DNA of 64,000 nt, from the NCBI GenBank assembly GCA_023846275.1, contig CM043870.1, positions 3,719,527 through 3,783,526 on the forward strand. Direction: 5' to 3'. Positions 35,261 to 48,800 of this stretch are shown here, piece by piece. The notes below the pieces were generated by a model that had not been told where the DNA came from, did not search any database, and worked only from the letters and a program-made list of their open reading frames with translations. This DNA is from Vanilla planifolia (Eukaryota; Streptophyta; Magnoliopsida; Asparagales; Orchidaceae). The position numbers and the translations under genes are program-made. Each line of letters opens with the position of its first letter. Within the stretch, counting starts at the first letter, position 1.

Positions 35261-37480
35261 TGTTGTGATGATTTTATTTATGTAAAATAAACTTCATAAA
35301 GTTATGTTGAATTTTTTATGTGGAATTTTTTTGTTTATTCAAAAGAAATCACGCAAGAAAAATAAAAAATTTAAGTGTAGAATGTTTTTGGATTTAAATA
35401 TTATCATTTTGTTGTTAAAGTTTTGTTTGTATATTAATATACTTTATAGTTGTGATATTCAAATACAAGTTAATATAATTTTATATAAATTTAATCATGT
35501 GTTATACAAAACTTTAGAGTTATACTTTGTTTTTTCTTTTTAAGAAAATTTATTTATTATGTTAATAGGAGTAACTCAAATTTGTCATCTTTAATTAATA
35601 TGTTTTTGGAAGTTGCATTTATTAACAGGTGTAATTAAATCATTTACAAGAACTTCATTTTTAAAACTTAACATGAATGCACTACTCATGTTATCAGTCG
35701 TTTTTAACATATATGTAACATAAATAAACAACATATGTTCAATATGTTATTTTTTAAATCTAACATAAATGATTTTATATGTATTATATACATAATTTAA
35801 TATGAGTAACATACACTTATGTTAAATTAAGAATATTTAGCATAAAAGAGTTTAACATTTGTACAACATGATTCTTTTTGTTTATAGTAAAAACTATTCA
35901 CACTTGGTTTTTACAAAAAACATAACAATTTCTCTATTAATTTTGATATCAAAACATTGATTGTCCATTTTCTATTATTCTAGGTATTATAAGCTTTACC
36001 CATTCTTCATCAATTTGGTATCAGAGATAGATCGATCATATCCTCCATCAATTATGTGTGTTGATTTTTCTAAGATTTAATTGTGAAGCACCCTCAAGAA
36101 TAAACAATTGGAAAACCCAAATTGACTTGCAAGCCATGTTTATAATTGTTACAAACAATTGGAAAACCCAAATGCTTGGTCAAAGTTGAGCCCAAAGGTT
36201 GTGAAAAGATGTCACTTGTGCCTAGATTATTCTACCTTGCCATGTGTTATCCATTGAATGGATGAGAATGATGTAAGATCGATTTTTTTACGATAAAAAG
36301 TTGGACCTTCAAGGTATTTGATCTTTACAGACTATCACAATGCCTTGTCAAAATATAGTATAAACTTTAGAGTAACCGAGCTTATTTTCTCTTAAGAAAC
36401 AAAATACTAAAACAAACAAATCAATGCACAACGATATGAATTATGAAACAACAACTGATTAATGTGATGAGGATAACAAATTAAAATGTGATAAAGTGAT
36501 ATGATGCTCATGATTTAATTTGTAGATCTTCATTACTTTTAAAAAGTACTTAAAATAATTATCCATAATTCTATTTTTTTTGTTTTGTTATTATATCATG
36601 ACTTTTAACATAAAAAATGCTTTATGATTTCTAAATTTTCTCAAAAACTTAATCATTAACCTAACAAAACTTTTGTCATAATCTTCATACTTTTTATATT
36701 AGGATTTATTGCTTAGCTTAATTAAAAATAAATAAATAATTTTTACAAAATGTATGTTTTCGAAAGTATCATTTTAAAACGTCTTTTACAAAGGCACTAA
36801 TCAAACACAATCGATTGTTAAAAAAAGTGCCATTATAACATATTATTAATTAAATGTATATATTTATTTATATAAGAGAGAAATTGGCTAAGTGTAATTT
36901 GCATAACACTAATGTAAATATCATCTTAATTTCAATGTTATTAAACAATTTTTAATCATTTGATTAAATGCTATGCAAATATAATTTTATTTTAGCCTTA
37001 AATATCAATAAATCTAGATTTAGATATTACTAAGTTTGACTTTTCAAATAATAAAATCATAACTATTAATAATATTAAATAAATATATGATCAATCTAAA
37101 CAATCAAAATCTTTAAATAATATTACATTACATAACATATAATACACATGATAAACCTCACAATATTAGTCTCAAATTTCAACAACTTCAACCCTTCCAT
37201 CAAACAAGATTTCCATATCAATCAAAATCTTAATTTATTTTAAAAGTTCAAAAGATATTATAATCTTTAAAGAAGATTACAAGCTCCAATCTTAATAATC
37301 ACACAATTATAAACAATAAAAAACTCAATTGTTCAACCAATTAAGATTAATAATCTCACAAAGTGAGATCAATCACAAATCCTTTAAACTAACCATCCTT
37401 CATTAAAATTCAAAGCTTCTTTCAAGAGTTCCCCAACAGTCCCTTCCTCTTTTCCTCATCATACAAATCAACTCAATCCT
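35261..37480. other. AT-rich intergenic DNA with AACAT-rich block and a copia-like primer site
   Basis: Between about 35650 and 35880 the word AACAT/ATGTT recurs in both orientations, as in subterminal regions of some DNA transposons; no terminal inverted repeat was found. At about 36017 TGGTATCAGAGA matches the Met-tRNA primer site of copia elements, so an old LTR may end just to the left. No coding motif follows. The rest is featureless AT-rich sequence. Confidence 0.35.
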
Positions 37481-37960
37481 CAACAGTAGTCGAACTCATC
37501 AACCAAAAGACCAAACAAGAAATCCACAGCCCACGAGCCAAGCAAGCAGCCATTCACCTTGCTTCAAAAGCTCTTCATGAACCAAACAGTGGAATGGAGG
37601 GCATCCATTAAGGGTTAGTCTCATAAATGTGATCCCAAGCAACAGAGCCCTTTTTCCCCCCACCCCTTGATCTGTCCCTCTCGGCCGCTCCAGGGCCGAG
37701 GTGGCCACTGACCTACCTCTTCCCAAACCCTAGACGAGAGAGAGAGAGAGAATGGAACTATTTATGTGAGGTTTGGACTTTTAGAAACCCTAATTGGAAG
37801 CTTTGGACATGCCGAAAGAGGATGGGTTGGCAATGATTCAATTCTTAGGGTTTGAGCAATAAAGCTACGCCAAAGTTGAATCCATATGATGTGCTCCTTT
37901 TGGTGCACATCATCGCCGAAAGCCATGATGAATCATGTTGTTGTATTCTTTTTATCGAAT
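37481..37960 (-). other. GC-richer LTR-like fragment
   Basis: This block contains a C-run, a (GA)n tract near 37740 and 'aaaccctaa'-type words. It reads on the minus strand like the transcribed part of a plant LTR (CT-rich, then a G-rich leader). The short minus frame 37499-37726 has no known domain. Boundaries and family are unresolved. Confidence 0.3.
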
Positions 37961-38548
37961 TTTCCCAATTTTTTTTAATATTTGGTGGAGAATTTCTATC
38001 ATGCATTTTGATAGTTAAAATATAATAAGAATGATATTTTGTTTGGTTAATTAATATTTTTTTTTCTTTTTTTTTTCATATAAAATATGTTTCTAAAGAA
38101 GCATATCATATCAAAGGTAATTATAAATTATTTGATTCATCACTTATACTAGACAACGTTTTCAAATCATAATACATGTCTTTTTTTGTGCCTACCTATC
38201 ACGTGTGACATAAATCATTGTATTTGAAAAAGAAAGGCTCATATTAAATAAATAATAATAATAAAAATATGGGTTATATATATATATATTTCATGAGTGA
38301 ATTTTTTTTTTAATGCCATGAAATGGATATACGTAAATACAAGGGTTGGGTGATTATATGTTGGTCGCACCGAATAATTTCCATGGAAAGGGAAGATGTG
38401 ATGGATTCTTAAAAAGGAAGCCCAGCTGCTTCTTTTTCCTTTCCCAGCTTTACATACCCTCACTTCCTCTCTTCTGCCTCCTTCCTCCCCTTTTGCTCCA
38501 AACCCTTCTGTTTCCCTTGGAGGAAGAAGAGAGAGAAGGAGGAGAGCG
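37961..38548. other. AP3 upstream region
   Basis: This is AT-rich DNA with a (TA)n stretch at about 38276-38290, then a CT-rich leader from about 38430 to the ATG. The CT-rich leader is probably 5' UTR. No perfect CArG box, CC(A/T)6GG, was found close to the gene. Confidence 0.4.
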
Positions 38549-40010
38549 ATGGGGAGGGGGAAGATCGAGATCAAGAAGATCGAGAACCCCACGAACCGTC
38601 AAGTCACCTATTCGAAGAGGAGGGCGGGGATCATGAAGAAGGCCAGCGAGCTCAGCGTTCTCTGCGATGCCGAGCTCTCGCTCATTATGTTCTCCAGCAC
38701 CGGCAAGTTCTCAGAATACTGCAGCCCCTCCACAGAGTACCTTCCATTTGCTCTATTACTCTTTCTTCCTTTTCTTCTATTTGAAGCATTAGGGGGTTTC
38801 CCCCCTTTTTCTTCTTCCTTGATGGTTAGGGTTTTTTGTGGCGCAGCACCAAGAGCGTTTATGATCGGTATCAACACGTCTCGGGTATCGATCTATGGAG
38901 CGCGCAGTACGAGGCGAGTGCTCTTCCTCTCCCCCCCCCCCCCCCCCCCTGTCTCTCTCTCCTTCCCTAGCTCGTTCGCGCTCTCTGTTTCTATCTCTAT
39001 ACGTCTTCGTCATGTGAGCTGTTTGTGGTGTGACAATGGTGCAGAAGATGCAGAACACGCTGAACCATCTCAAGGAGATCAACCACAACCTGAGGAAGGA
39101 GATCAGGTTTGGCATCTCAGGAAGAAAAAGAAACCTCCTTTCTCCTCCGAGTATTTTCCGCTTTCTTTATTGCTTTGATGGTTTGGAAAATTGTGTGTTG
39201 AGAAGGCAGAGGATGGGCGAGGATTTGGACGGGCTGGACATCAAAGAACTGCGCGGTCTTGAGCAAAACATGGATGATGCTTTGAAGCTAGTGCGGAACA
39301 GAAAAGTGAAGATCCCATCAATCTCTTCTTCTCTTTCTCTCCCATTTTTCTTCGAATCGATTTAATGCTTTTATGTAAATCTAAAAGCATGCCTCTGAGC
39401 GTTGATTTGTTTGTCTAATGCTTCGTTAGTTTGGATTTCATGCAGTATCATGTCATCAGCACTCAAACAGACACATATAAGAAGAAGGTATATCTTTCTC
39501 AGTTCGTTTCCTTTCTTCCTTGTTCTTAAATATCATAAGCATTTTGTTATGCATGCAAAACATATATATCTATATATACATCAAATGGAAGATGAAAACT
39601 GTAACTCTTCATATTAATAACGATGTTTTTCGATTACCCAAAACATGTATTGATTTGTAATGAACAACCAAGTAAAAAAAACCCTCATCTTACTCTCCCT
39701 CTTGCAGCTGAAGAACTCACAGGAAACACACAGGAACTTACTTCATGAGCTGGTGAGTCCAACGAACCCCACGGGTTAATTATGCTCGAAGAAGAAGGCA
39801 TTCATTCCTTAGGAAACCGATGGTGTTGTTTTCTTGCAGGAGATGGAGGAACACGCGGCCTATGGCTACGTGGAGCCCAATCCGAGTGGCTACGATGGCA
39901 GGCTGGCCTTAACCAATGGTGTTTCTCACGTGTACGCGTTCCGCGCCGACCCGACCCAACCCAGCCTGCACGGCGTGGGCTACGACTCGCACGACCTTCG
40001 GCTTGCATGA
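38549..40010 (+). CDS. AP3: B-class MADS-box protein, AP3/DEFICIENS type (7 exons)
   Basis: Exons are 38549-38736, 38847-38913, 39045-39106, 39206-39305, 39446-39487, 39708-39752 and 39840-40010 (TGA), giving 224 residues, the usual AP3 length. This is a transcription factor that pairs with PISTILLATA-type partners to specify petals or inner tepals and stamens by binding CArG boxes. The MADS domain (1-60) starts [20 protein letters not shown]. The I region is followed by a K domain ([34 protein letters not shown]). The C-terminus has the PI-derived motif ([14 protein letters not shown]) and the paleoAP3 motif (YDSHDLRLA), typical of monocots and early-diverging dicots rather than the euAP3 form. 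The intron after exon 2 starts with GC (GAG|GCGAGT) instead of GT; the other introns are GT-AG. Intron 2 also has a run of C near 38931. The gene looks intact and functional. Confidence 0.95.
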
Positions 40011-40589
40011 GCGATGCATGCACATGCACCGATCGAGCTTGGCTCACGTCAATGGCGTGGTTTGCCTGTATCGGAATTTAGCCTATGTTTTATGAGTAAG
40101 CTCTGATGTCTGCTCTATGTGTCGTTCTGCATGCTTGATGTGGCATGGTGAACATTTGACTTGTGTTGTCTTGCCATGAACATGTTATGTTACCGTTATT
40201 TTATTTAATTTTTTCTTTTTTGAAATTGAAGTTTTGGTTGCTCGATGAGTGTGACGTTAGTTGAGACGTGAGAATTATTACATGGCTTAACAAAATATTT
40301 TATTAAAATGGTGGGGATAATTTTGGAAGAGTTAAACGAATAAACAAATTGGTAGGTTGATGGATTAGTTACACTTTGATGTTTTTATTAGTGTGAGTTA
40401 TGTTGATTAGATTCAAGGAATTGAAACATGCTTGTATGTTGTAATTTCTTGTGTTCTAATCGATTGACATGGATGAGCATGATCCATAATTTTGATGATT
40501 ATATGGTATGAAAAACATGATGATAGAATATTTGTGATTGGATAATATGTGAGTGAAATATTTAATGTTGATATATAAAAAAAAGGATA
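40011..40589. other. AP3 3' flank
   Basis: This is probable 3' UTR and AT-rich spacer. No AATAAA is clearly placed, and no other gene is visible. Confidence 0.4.
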
Positions 40590-41900
40590 TGACAGAAATA
40601 TTATTTTCTTTTATAATCATGCCTTCCTTGAGCTTATGTTGATGTGGTTTTGGCATGATAGCATCTTGATGGTTCTAACTTTTTTTGTGATTGTAATGAT
40701 CCTTAATGTCATATATAAGCAATACATAATAGCTAACAATAATAAGAAATTAATATAGAAATTAAAAATATGAATACATAAAAAATCCTAAATAGATATT
40801 TGATGGTGAGATAATCTCAAATCTACAAATAAACTTCACTAAAGTAATCCGAAATAAACCCATCTAAAAGTATAAGTACAGACAAAAGAACTTATCTATA
40901 AATTGTATATAAAAAAACCCATAATCATTATGTCCCCAAAACCTTATAAAATATGATCCATGCAAAATTCTACCTATTGGCTCATCTAGTGAGTAAGATT
41001 TTCGTCTATAACCTTTCAATCTCTATCTAGATGCATAGTAGATGCGTGACTTGTATTGTAAATACTACTAACATATTATAGAACTTAAAAAATAAATCAA
41101 ATAAGATAATAATACTTAATAGAATAAAGTCATGTATGAGTAACAATAAATCATCATAAGCTAACTAAACCATATATATATAAATGCTTTTCTATGCTAG
41201 CAAATTTATTTATATTTTCTATGTTTTATATATAACAATGCCTACTTTTGAGCTTGTTTTACTAGTGTGATAGAAATATTATGAAATTCCTATTATTGGT
41301 GCCCCAAATAAACAATCTATAATAATTATCAATAATAAGAAACTAAATATATAGGAAAGAAAATTTTAAATAAAAACTTGGTGATGAGATAGTCTCAAAT
41401 CTATTTAATTCTAATACACTTCATTAAGGTAACTCAAAATAAAAGTATTTATAAGTAAAAGTATAAACAAAATATCTTTGTTATAGATTGTATATGAAAA
41501 AATAATAACAATCAATAAGGTATGACATGCTAAATTGATACACATGATACTCATATCCACATAATCATTGTGTCCACAAAACCTCATTGAACGTCATTAA
41601 TTATCTAGTCCCCAAAACCTCTTTTAATAAGCTCCATGCAAAATTTTATTCACTAACTCATCAAGTGAGTAGGATCTTCATATATATCCTCATAATTCTC
41701 ATATTAATATATAATTAATACATCATCTATGATATAAATATTATTAAGATACTATAAAACTCAATAGATAAATAAAAAAGATAATAATAATATATGAATA
41801 ATATAAAAGAATGAACTCATATATGAGTGATAAAAATGATATCCAATAATCATGAGCAAATCAAAACATAGGTAAAAAAATATTTTGCATATATGAAAAA
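40590..41900. repeat. Diverged tandem duplication, unit about 620-690 bp
   Basis: Copy 1 (about 40590-41207) and copy 2 (about 41208-41900) share the same series of landmarks. These are 'gcct-c-ttgagctt', 'aataataagaaa', 'gatgagat-atctcaaatct', 'cttcactaaagtaa' or its variant, 'ataatcattgtgtcc-caaaacct', 'ccatgcaaaatt' and 'ctcat-aagtgagta'. The copies have many substitutions and small indels. The block may be part of an old minus-strand LTR with internal repeats, but no element ends were found. Confidence 0.6.
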
Positions 41901-44900
41901 TACCATGTAAACATGTTTAATTTCATATAATTAAGTAAATAAAATAATATTGAAATATAATCACTTGTAAATAAAATCCTAATAACCCACATGATAATCA
42001 CGTCCTATAGATATAACAATGTACTTAACATAATAATCACATGTGAAATCATTTAAAATCATGTATAATTTTATTGTCATATTTATATTATAGTTATCAA
42101 ATTTATATATTTAGATTTGAGATAAATACATGTACATAAATTATTACATGATCCTTTATAATATTAAAATCAAATATTTTTGCACAATCCAAAGAATCTT
42201 GTTATTTTTTTTCTACTACTATATTATACTATACAATTTTCTTAGTTGTATTATATGATCCACACTATGATAAACCTTTGATATTTATCTTCCAATTATC
42301 ATATCATATGATCTCCCTATCATGTAGTGTGATTCTTATAATTCTTTCCATATCGTTAGCACTACCTTGGCCTTTACAGATTGCTAAATAATCATACAAC
42401 ATAATTGAACTATTGTATGGTTGATCAACTCATGTACCACACTCTTACCAACTTAAAATCTATCATATAATACATTGAGTTCATTATACAATGCAGTTGA
42501 TTTATGAAAAATATACAATATCTCAGTAGACCATCCAACTTCTTTTTTCTTAAATTGACTTAAATTGAATGTATAATACAAATGGACTGATTGTATTCTA
42601 TAGTTGTCTTTCATATAGAAACATAAAGCTTTCAACCATCTCAATTTCACTCCAACCCACTTCCACCTTCACGCACCCATGTAAAATCTCACCTCTAATG
42701 CTTACAATAATCTAAAAATTTCATAAACTTTAATATAACCAACTAATCCAATACAAGAGTCATATTTTCAATACCTACCTCCTTAATTGACTTGCTCTTC
42801 TTGTTGTAATCTACCCTCCAACCATTCTTCTTCTCCTCCTCTAAACTCATATCACTTTATCTGAGTTGTCGTAATTGTTTATAGTTCTTAGGCTCCTCCC
42901 TTAATTTCCTACTTTTCCTCTTTAGCCAATAGCCTTTTCTCCTTCATTCTTCTCTTTCTCCCTTTTTCACTATTTGTCCTAAGTTATTTCATTCCCATAT
43001 TCGATATTTCCATTTTAAACTTATCCATGTTGGTGCATTAAGGATGGTTTGCTAAATTATTATTTTTCCTTCCAACATTTGAGAAAATGATTTTAAGATC
43101 ATTTTTTTAAAATTTATATCTAAATATTTAGATATCTAAAAATTATAACTTAAAACCTTTAGATCTCTTATAAAGAGTTCTTTGTAATGATATGATCAAA
43201 TAAAAAATTTTGACTTTATTTGAAATCTTAAAATACTTTTTAAGACAAACTCAATATAATAATATTTTTATCAATAAATATAATATTTCAAAAAATAAAC
43301 TTTACTTTATTATAATTTTTATTTTTGTAAATATAATAACTTAATCTTATGACTTACAATATATGATATATAACAAAATTTTATGATATCATATTTATGG
43401 AATATTATTTGAAGGACTTAATGGTCATTATAAGGCCATCTAGAGACAGTTACATTCCCTATATGACATGTTAAGAGGTGTGGTTGTAATTACCTAAGAA
43501 GCACGAGTCAAATAAATAAAAATGTTTAATATAATGTATTCTTCACGTTGAGCATTCTTTCATAATATATGTTTGTTGTGAGACTTATTTTATTCAAATT
43601 TTATCATTTAATTTCATATTGTTTTGACTTTTTCAATAAATTATAGTTTGCTCAACTTAACTTATTTATTATCTTTATAAATGTTGCAAAATCACCTCAC
43701 AAGGAATGTGGGCATAGTACAAAGTGAAGTATATGACTTAAATATGTACCAACTGATGTAGAGTAATAATGTGTTTTGATATACAATCATGAGCTTATGA
43801 ATATAGATAATAATCCATGCAATTCTACTTATATTTTCAACTAAAAAATATTTTTAGTTATATAATTAATATTTTTTATTCTCTTTTTTATAACTAGGAT
43901 ATTTTTTAATAGTGTTTTTAAATAAAATTAAAAACTTCTTTGAATGAAAATGACATTTCTTGTTATTTATAAATATAGAGTTAGTTGTGGTCATAAAATG
44001 TCAAGATCTCAATCTAATAATAAAGACTTGGTGTGTTAAGCAGTTTGAATATTCAAAGTAGTTGCTTGAGATTGCTTAGTATTGTTTATCACATCCATGT
44101 GCAAAGTGTTGCACTTTGACCACCAAGGGTGTTTTTGTTTTTTTTTTTACTATTTAATAGTTCTAGTCTATTATTGCATCAATGATTTTTGGTTATGAAC
44201 GATTTAATTTTGTTAGTGCTGAATTATATGTTTTGTTGTTTTTTTTTTTGTGATTGTACTACTATTATTGACAATTTATGAACATTGTTGAGTTACTTTC
44301 TTGCACTAATGTTGGGTATTAACATTGTATTTTGCTTTCTTATTGCTAGAACTAAGTTATATCTATTGCAACTCTTAAACTTTTGATATTGCATTGAGAA
44401 ACCATTTGATCTTGCGACAATAAACTATTTCACTTAAAAAATGAACACGTTATAATAATTGCAAGGCATATGGTTTGACCTAATTGGCAAGAACTTTCTA
44501 TAAATAACACATAAGTATTGGTTGGTGATTCAAGATTGGATTTGAATATAAGATCAAATCTCTACTTTTAGTGAGAAAGATCATATTTTTTTGTTGGATA
44601 TTTATAAAAGAATTTTATTATTATTTCCTTGTTATTATTTATATGTGAGATTAATATCATTGTTGGACTTCTTACTACTAGTTGGATGTAACTTATTTTG
44701 AGGGAAAATCATATAAAAATCTCAATACCATCGCATTCTTATTTTTATTCATTATAACTATTTGATGTATTTAATTTTCTTTTGTAAGTATAAAAGATAT
44801 GTTCTTTTTTTCATTATAAAGAGATCTATTATATTATTCTTATAATTTTTAATATCTTAAGATCATAATATAATAATTTGATTTTTTTTTAATATTGATT

Positions 44901-45180
44901 TTAAATAGTTATAAGTGATTTGAAAAAAAAATTAAGATTTTGATTTTTTATAAAGTTGATTAAAATAATAATCTTGATTATTTCCTCATAAAAATGTATT
45001 TATCAATATGTTAGATTTGAAAAATAAATATATCATTGAATAGAACTCATTGAAAGGAGTTTGTCAATGTATGTTTCTTCACAAAGTTTGTTTAGATTTA
45101 ATATAAATTTATTAAAAAAATTATTAGTAATATATTATTTAAGAATTAAAAAAAAAGAAAATAAATTTATATTAACCAGA
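41901..45180. other. AT-rich intergenic DNA
   Basis: No gene, RNA or intact transposon is recognisable. A C/T-rich strip at about 42640-42990 may belong to the same decayed LTR-like region as the duplication to its left. The remainder is low-complexity AT-rich DNA. Confidence 0.5.
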
Positions 45181-45545
45181 AAAAATACAAACGAACCCTA
45201 ATTGCCTTCCTCTGTCTCCGGCACTGCTTCGTCTCTCCCTCACAAGCGCGACCGACGAATTTCGCTGCTTCGCTCCTCGTCGCCTCACCGTCAGTCGATT
45301 TAAGAAGCTCTAGTGATATGGTCAGCGAAATCGAAAGAAAACCCTAACTTCTTTCAATCTATCACATCGCTATTTTGACCCTCACCGTCATGCTTGCGGT
45401 CACCTCCTTGGCTTTCGATCCTCAACGGCTCACCGTCGTGTTGCCGTGCAAAGTTATTATGGTCGAGATTAGGACTCGGGAGTTGTCATTGCTATTTCGG
45501 TCCTCTTCAATTCGACGGGAAGAACACGGCTGAATTTAAGTTGTC

Positions 45546-45587
<42 letters not shown>

Positions 45588-45768
45588 AATGCGATGATTG
45601 AGTTCAATTTTCACCTAATTTCTTTGAGAGGAGTTGAAAGAAATTGATTTGTACGGTTTTTTCATCCAAATCAAGATGGACAAACGCTATTTTTCATAAA
45701 TCTGAGCCCTAACAATTGTCGTGGAGCCATGTGCTTGTAAATTTGGATACAAATAAAGGAGAATCATT

Positions 45769-45771
<3 letters not shown>
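45181..45771 (+). other. GC-richer segment resembling a 5' UTR, next to LINE 2
   Basis: The sequence changes from AT-rich to CT- and GC-richer with 'aaccctaa' words and a (GA)n repeat. It looks like a plant 5' UTR region. The second LINE starts at its right edge, and a heat shock factor start codon lies on the far side of that LINE. It could therefore be the displaced leader of that gene, but this is inference only; a transposon LTR is equally possible. Confidence 0.3.
45549..45582. repeat. (AG)17 microsatellite
   Basis: This is a perfect AG dinucleotide run in the CT/GC-rich segment left of LINE 2. Confidence 0.9.

Positions 45772-45807
<36 letters not shown>
45772..45807 (-). repeat. Poly(A) tail of LINE 2 (36 nt)
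   Basis: Thirty-six consecutive T on the plus strand sit directly at the LINE 3' end. The pure run suggests that the insertion is not ancient. Confidence 0.9.
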
Positions 45808-45810
<3 letters not shown>

Positions 45811-45872
45811 TAAGTAGATTTATTGATAAGACAAAAGGTACAAGAGTTTTCCAAGCTACAAGGAGCTAGGAA

Positions 45873-48800
45873 CTACATGAGCCCCAGTTTAGTAAGGGAG
45901 ATAATTTCTGCACTGAACAGTTGACCAGACGGTCTAAGTAAATAGAGATTGGCTATGAACTTTTGAGTAGCCCATAGGAAGCGATCAGGAGTAGCCCCTT
46001 TACCATCTTGGGTTGCTGAATTCCAATTTTTCCAGGCCATCCAGCATATTGATGCTGGGATTGAGAAGGCTAAGGAGTTGATAATTGATTTGTGGGACCA
46101 CCAACTGAAAATCCGGGGAAGAGATGGCCACTTAATGTCAATGTCGAGGCGACGTTCAAACCAAGTCCATGTAGGTTTGGTGATCGAACAATGCCAGAAG
46201 ATGTGCTCCAAGGTATCAATCTGAGGACAAGAGGGGCACTTTGGAGCGAGAGAGATGCCAATAGACTGTATTCTGTGTGGTAATGGTAGTGCGTTGTTGA
46301 GTACTCTCCACACCAATATGGAGACTTTTAACGGAATTCTTTTGTGCCAAATAAGTTTATTGTGGTTGTATCTCTTGGGGACCGGGGGGATAGATGTTGC
46401 GCAGAAAATACCATAAGCGGAAGCGGAGGAGAAAGAACCACGTTTGTCGGAGCAGCATCCGAGCCAAAGACCTAGCCAATTGAGGTGGCTGGCTAAGTCA
46501 GGTTGACTGGGCCTGAACCGGCAGCGATTGGGTCCCGAGGAGACCGAATCGGATGAACCGGCCGAGTTGGGCGAACCGGGAATCCCCGAACCGTCTTCTT
46601 CCTCCGCGCGAATGAAGAGCAGGGAATCACAGAACTTGACAAGGCGGCGCCAACTGTGCGAGTCTTGCTTGGTTGCCCGGATATTGTCGTCACGGGTCAT
46701 GTACGCTTGAATGAGGAAGCGAGACCAAGGGGAGACCGTGTGGAGCAGCCTCCACCAGAGTTTCGCCGTTTGAGCTCGGATTAGCGCTTCTAGGTTAATA
46801 ATGCCTATGCCTTGGTTTGATATAGGCCTCGCGAGCTTGTTCCAGGCCGCCCAGTGATGACGAGGGCCCTTGGAAGATTTACCCCAGAAGAAGTTGGCCA
46901 TTAAGCTATTGATAGCGGAGACTGTCTTCAGGGGAGGCGACCGAGCGGCGGATATGTATGCAGTCATCGAAGTAAGAACCGAGTTGATGAGTACCTGTCT
47001 GCCACCCATGGAGAGGAATTTGTTCTGCCACGAGGCGATGCGATGGCGAAGTTTGTCAAGTAATGGTTGAAAATGTCTGTCGCGTGGCATACCGACGTCA
47101 AGCCAGCAGCCAAGGTACAGGACAGGGAGGCTAGCCGAGTGGAAACCGAGGAGACGGAGCGTTCTCTTCTTAGCACGAGTGGAAGAGTGACGGGCGTGTA
47201 TTACAGAAGTCTTCCCACAGTTTAGTTCAAGTGATGAGGCTTGAAGGAAATTCTGAAGAAGGGAAGACAAGTGCAGGAGTGATGCTTTTTTGCATGTTGA
47301 GAAGATCACCACATCATCCGCGAACGCAAGGTGGGTGATCGGGCGGCAGTGGACAGGAGTCGAGAAGGAGTCAAGGTTTCCAGCAGCAAAAGCCGCCGAG
47401 AGGGACCGACTAAGTGTATCCAGAGCAATACAGAACAGGGTCGGCGAGAGAGGGTCTCCCTGTCGCACACCGCAGCTCGGTTTGAAGAAACCCTTTGGAC
47501 GCCCGTTGACCAGCACCGAGAGCCACGTGGATTGGAGGACGTTGAGCACCATTGTGCAGAAAGCAGCGCTAAATCCCCGGCTCCGGAGCACCGCGAGAAG
47601 AAAAGGCCATCCAATATTGTCGAATGCTGCTTTGAAGTCTAGTTTAAGTATGATATTGTTGTGCTTCCGGCGTCAGTTTAGGCGGGTGATCATTTCCTCC
47701 ATTAACAGAATGTTATCAGTGATGCTTCGTCCTTTAATGAAGGCGGTTTGCTCGGCTGAGATGATTGAAGGCATGATGGAAGCCAGCCGGGAAGCCAGTA
47801 GCTTGGAGAGAAGCTTGCCGACGACGTTGCATAGGGAGATTGGTCTGAAATCTGTAGGCGAGGACGCAGCCGTGGTCTTGGGGATGAGGCAGATCCACGC
47901 CGAGCCCAGGGCTCTAGGAATTGCCGAGCCCTCAAGGAATGCGTTTGCTACGTCCACTAGATCCGTGGCGAGGAGTGTCCAGAATTGTTTGTAGAATTTG
48001 ACTGTGAAGCCGTCCGGCCCGGGGGCACTGGCGTCGGGCATTGAGGTGAGAATTGTCCGCAGCTCCTGGGCGTCTGTCAGCCTGGTAAGGGAGTCGTTCT
48101 GTGTTGGTGAAAGGGATGGTGGGGCGTAATGAAGAATTTTGTCAATGGCGGGTAGGCAGGCCGCCCGCCCACGAAAAGAGTCTTGAAAATGATTTATAAG
48201 AAGATTCTCCAATCCCTCATCCCCTTCCGTCCATTCGCCGTCTGGCTTTTTAAGTTTCTGGATGTGGAGCACATTCCTCTTAGACTTAACAGAGGCGTGG
48301 AAGTACCCAGTGTTTGCGTCTCCCTCCTTCAGCCACCGGAGACCCGCTTTCTGGCGCCAGAAGTCTTCTTCCGCGGCCAGACAATGATGAAGAGAAGTGT
48401 TCGCCGATTGTAACCGAGCTGCATTTATCTCATTTGGGGCCTCAATTAAGGCAGCTTCCGCTTCCCTCACCTCCTGCTCAGCTAACCTGGAGTTGCTGAA
48501 GAGGTTGCCGTAGGTAGTCTTGTTCCAACATTTCAGCGCGGTCTTGAGTCGTGCCTGTTTACCAATGAATTTGTAAATGCCAGCCGCTGCGATTGGGGCA
48601 TTCCAAGAATGAGTAATCAGGTCCTCTAAACCCGGGTGAAGTAGCCAAGCATTTAAAAAGCGGAATGGCTTTGGCCCCCCGTTGCGATGGGACAGAGCAC
48701 GGAAGAGGATTGGGGCATGATCGGAGGTGGAACGCGGGAGAATTTCGACAACTCCGTCCGGCGCCGCCTCCAGCCAAGCTGCATTATGAAGGAAGTAGTC

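Noticed and set aside
38408..38417. Near-CArG sequence CTTAAAAAGG upstream of AP3
   Set aside because: It has one mismatch to CC(A/T)6GG, and such words are expected by chance in AT-rich DNA.
47290..47994. 234-codon open frame on the plus strand
   Set aside because: It is antisense to the LINE 2 reverse transcriptase, where the motifs on the other strand are unmistakable.
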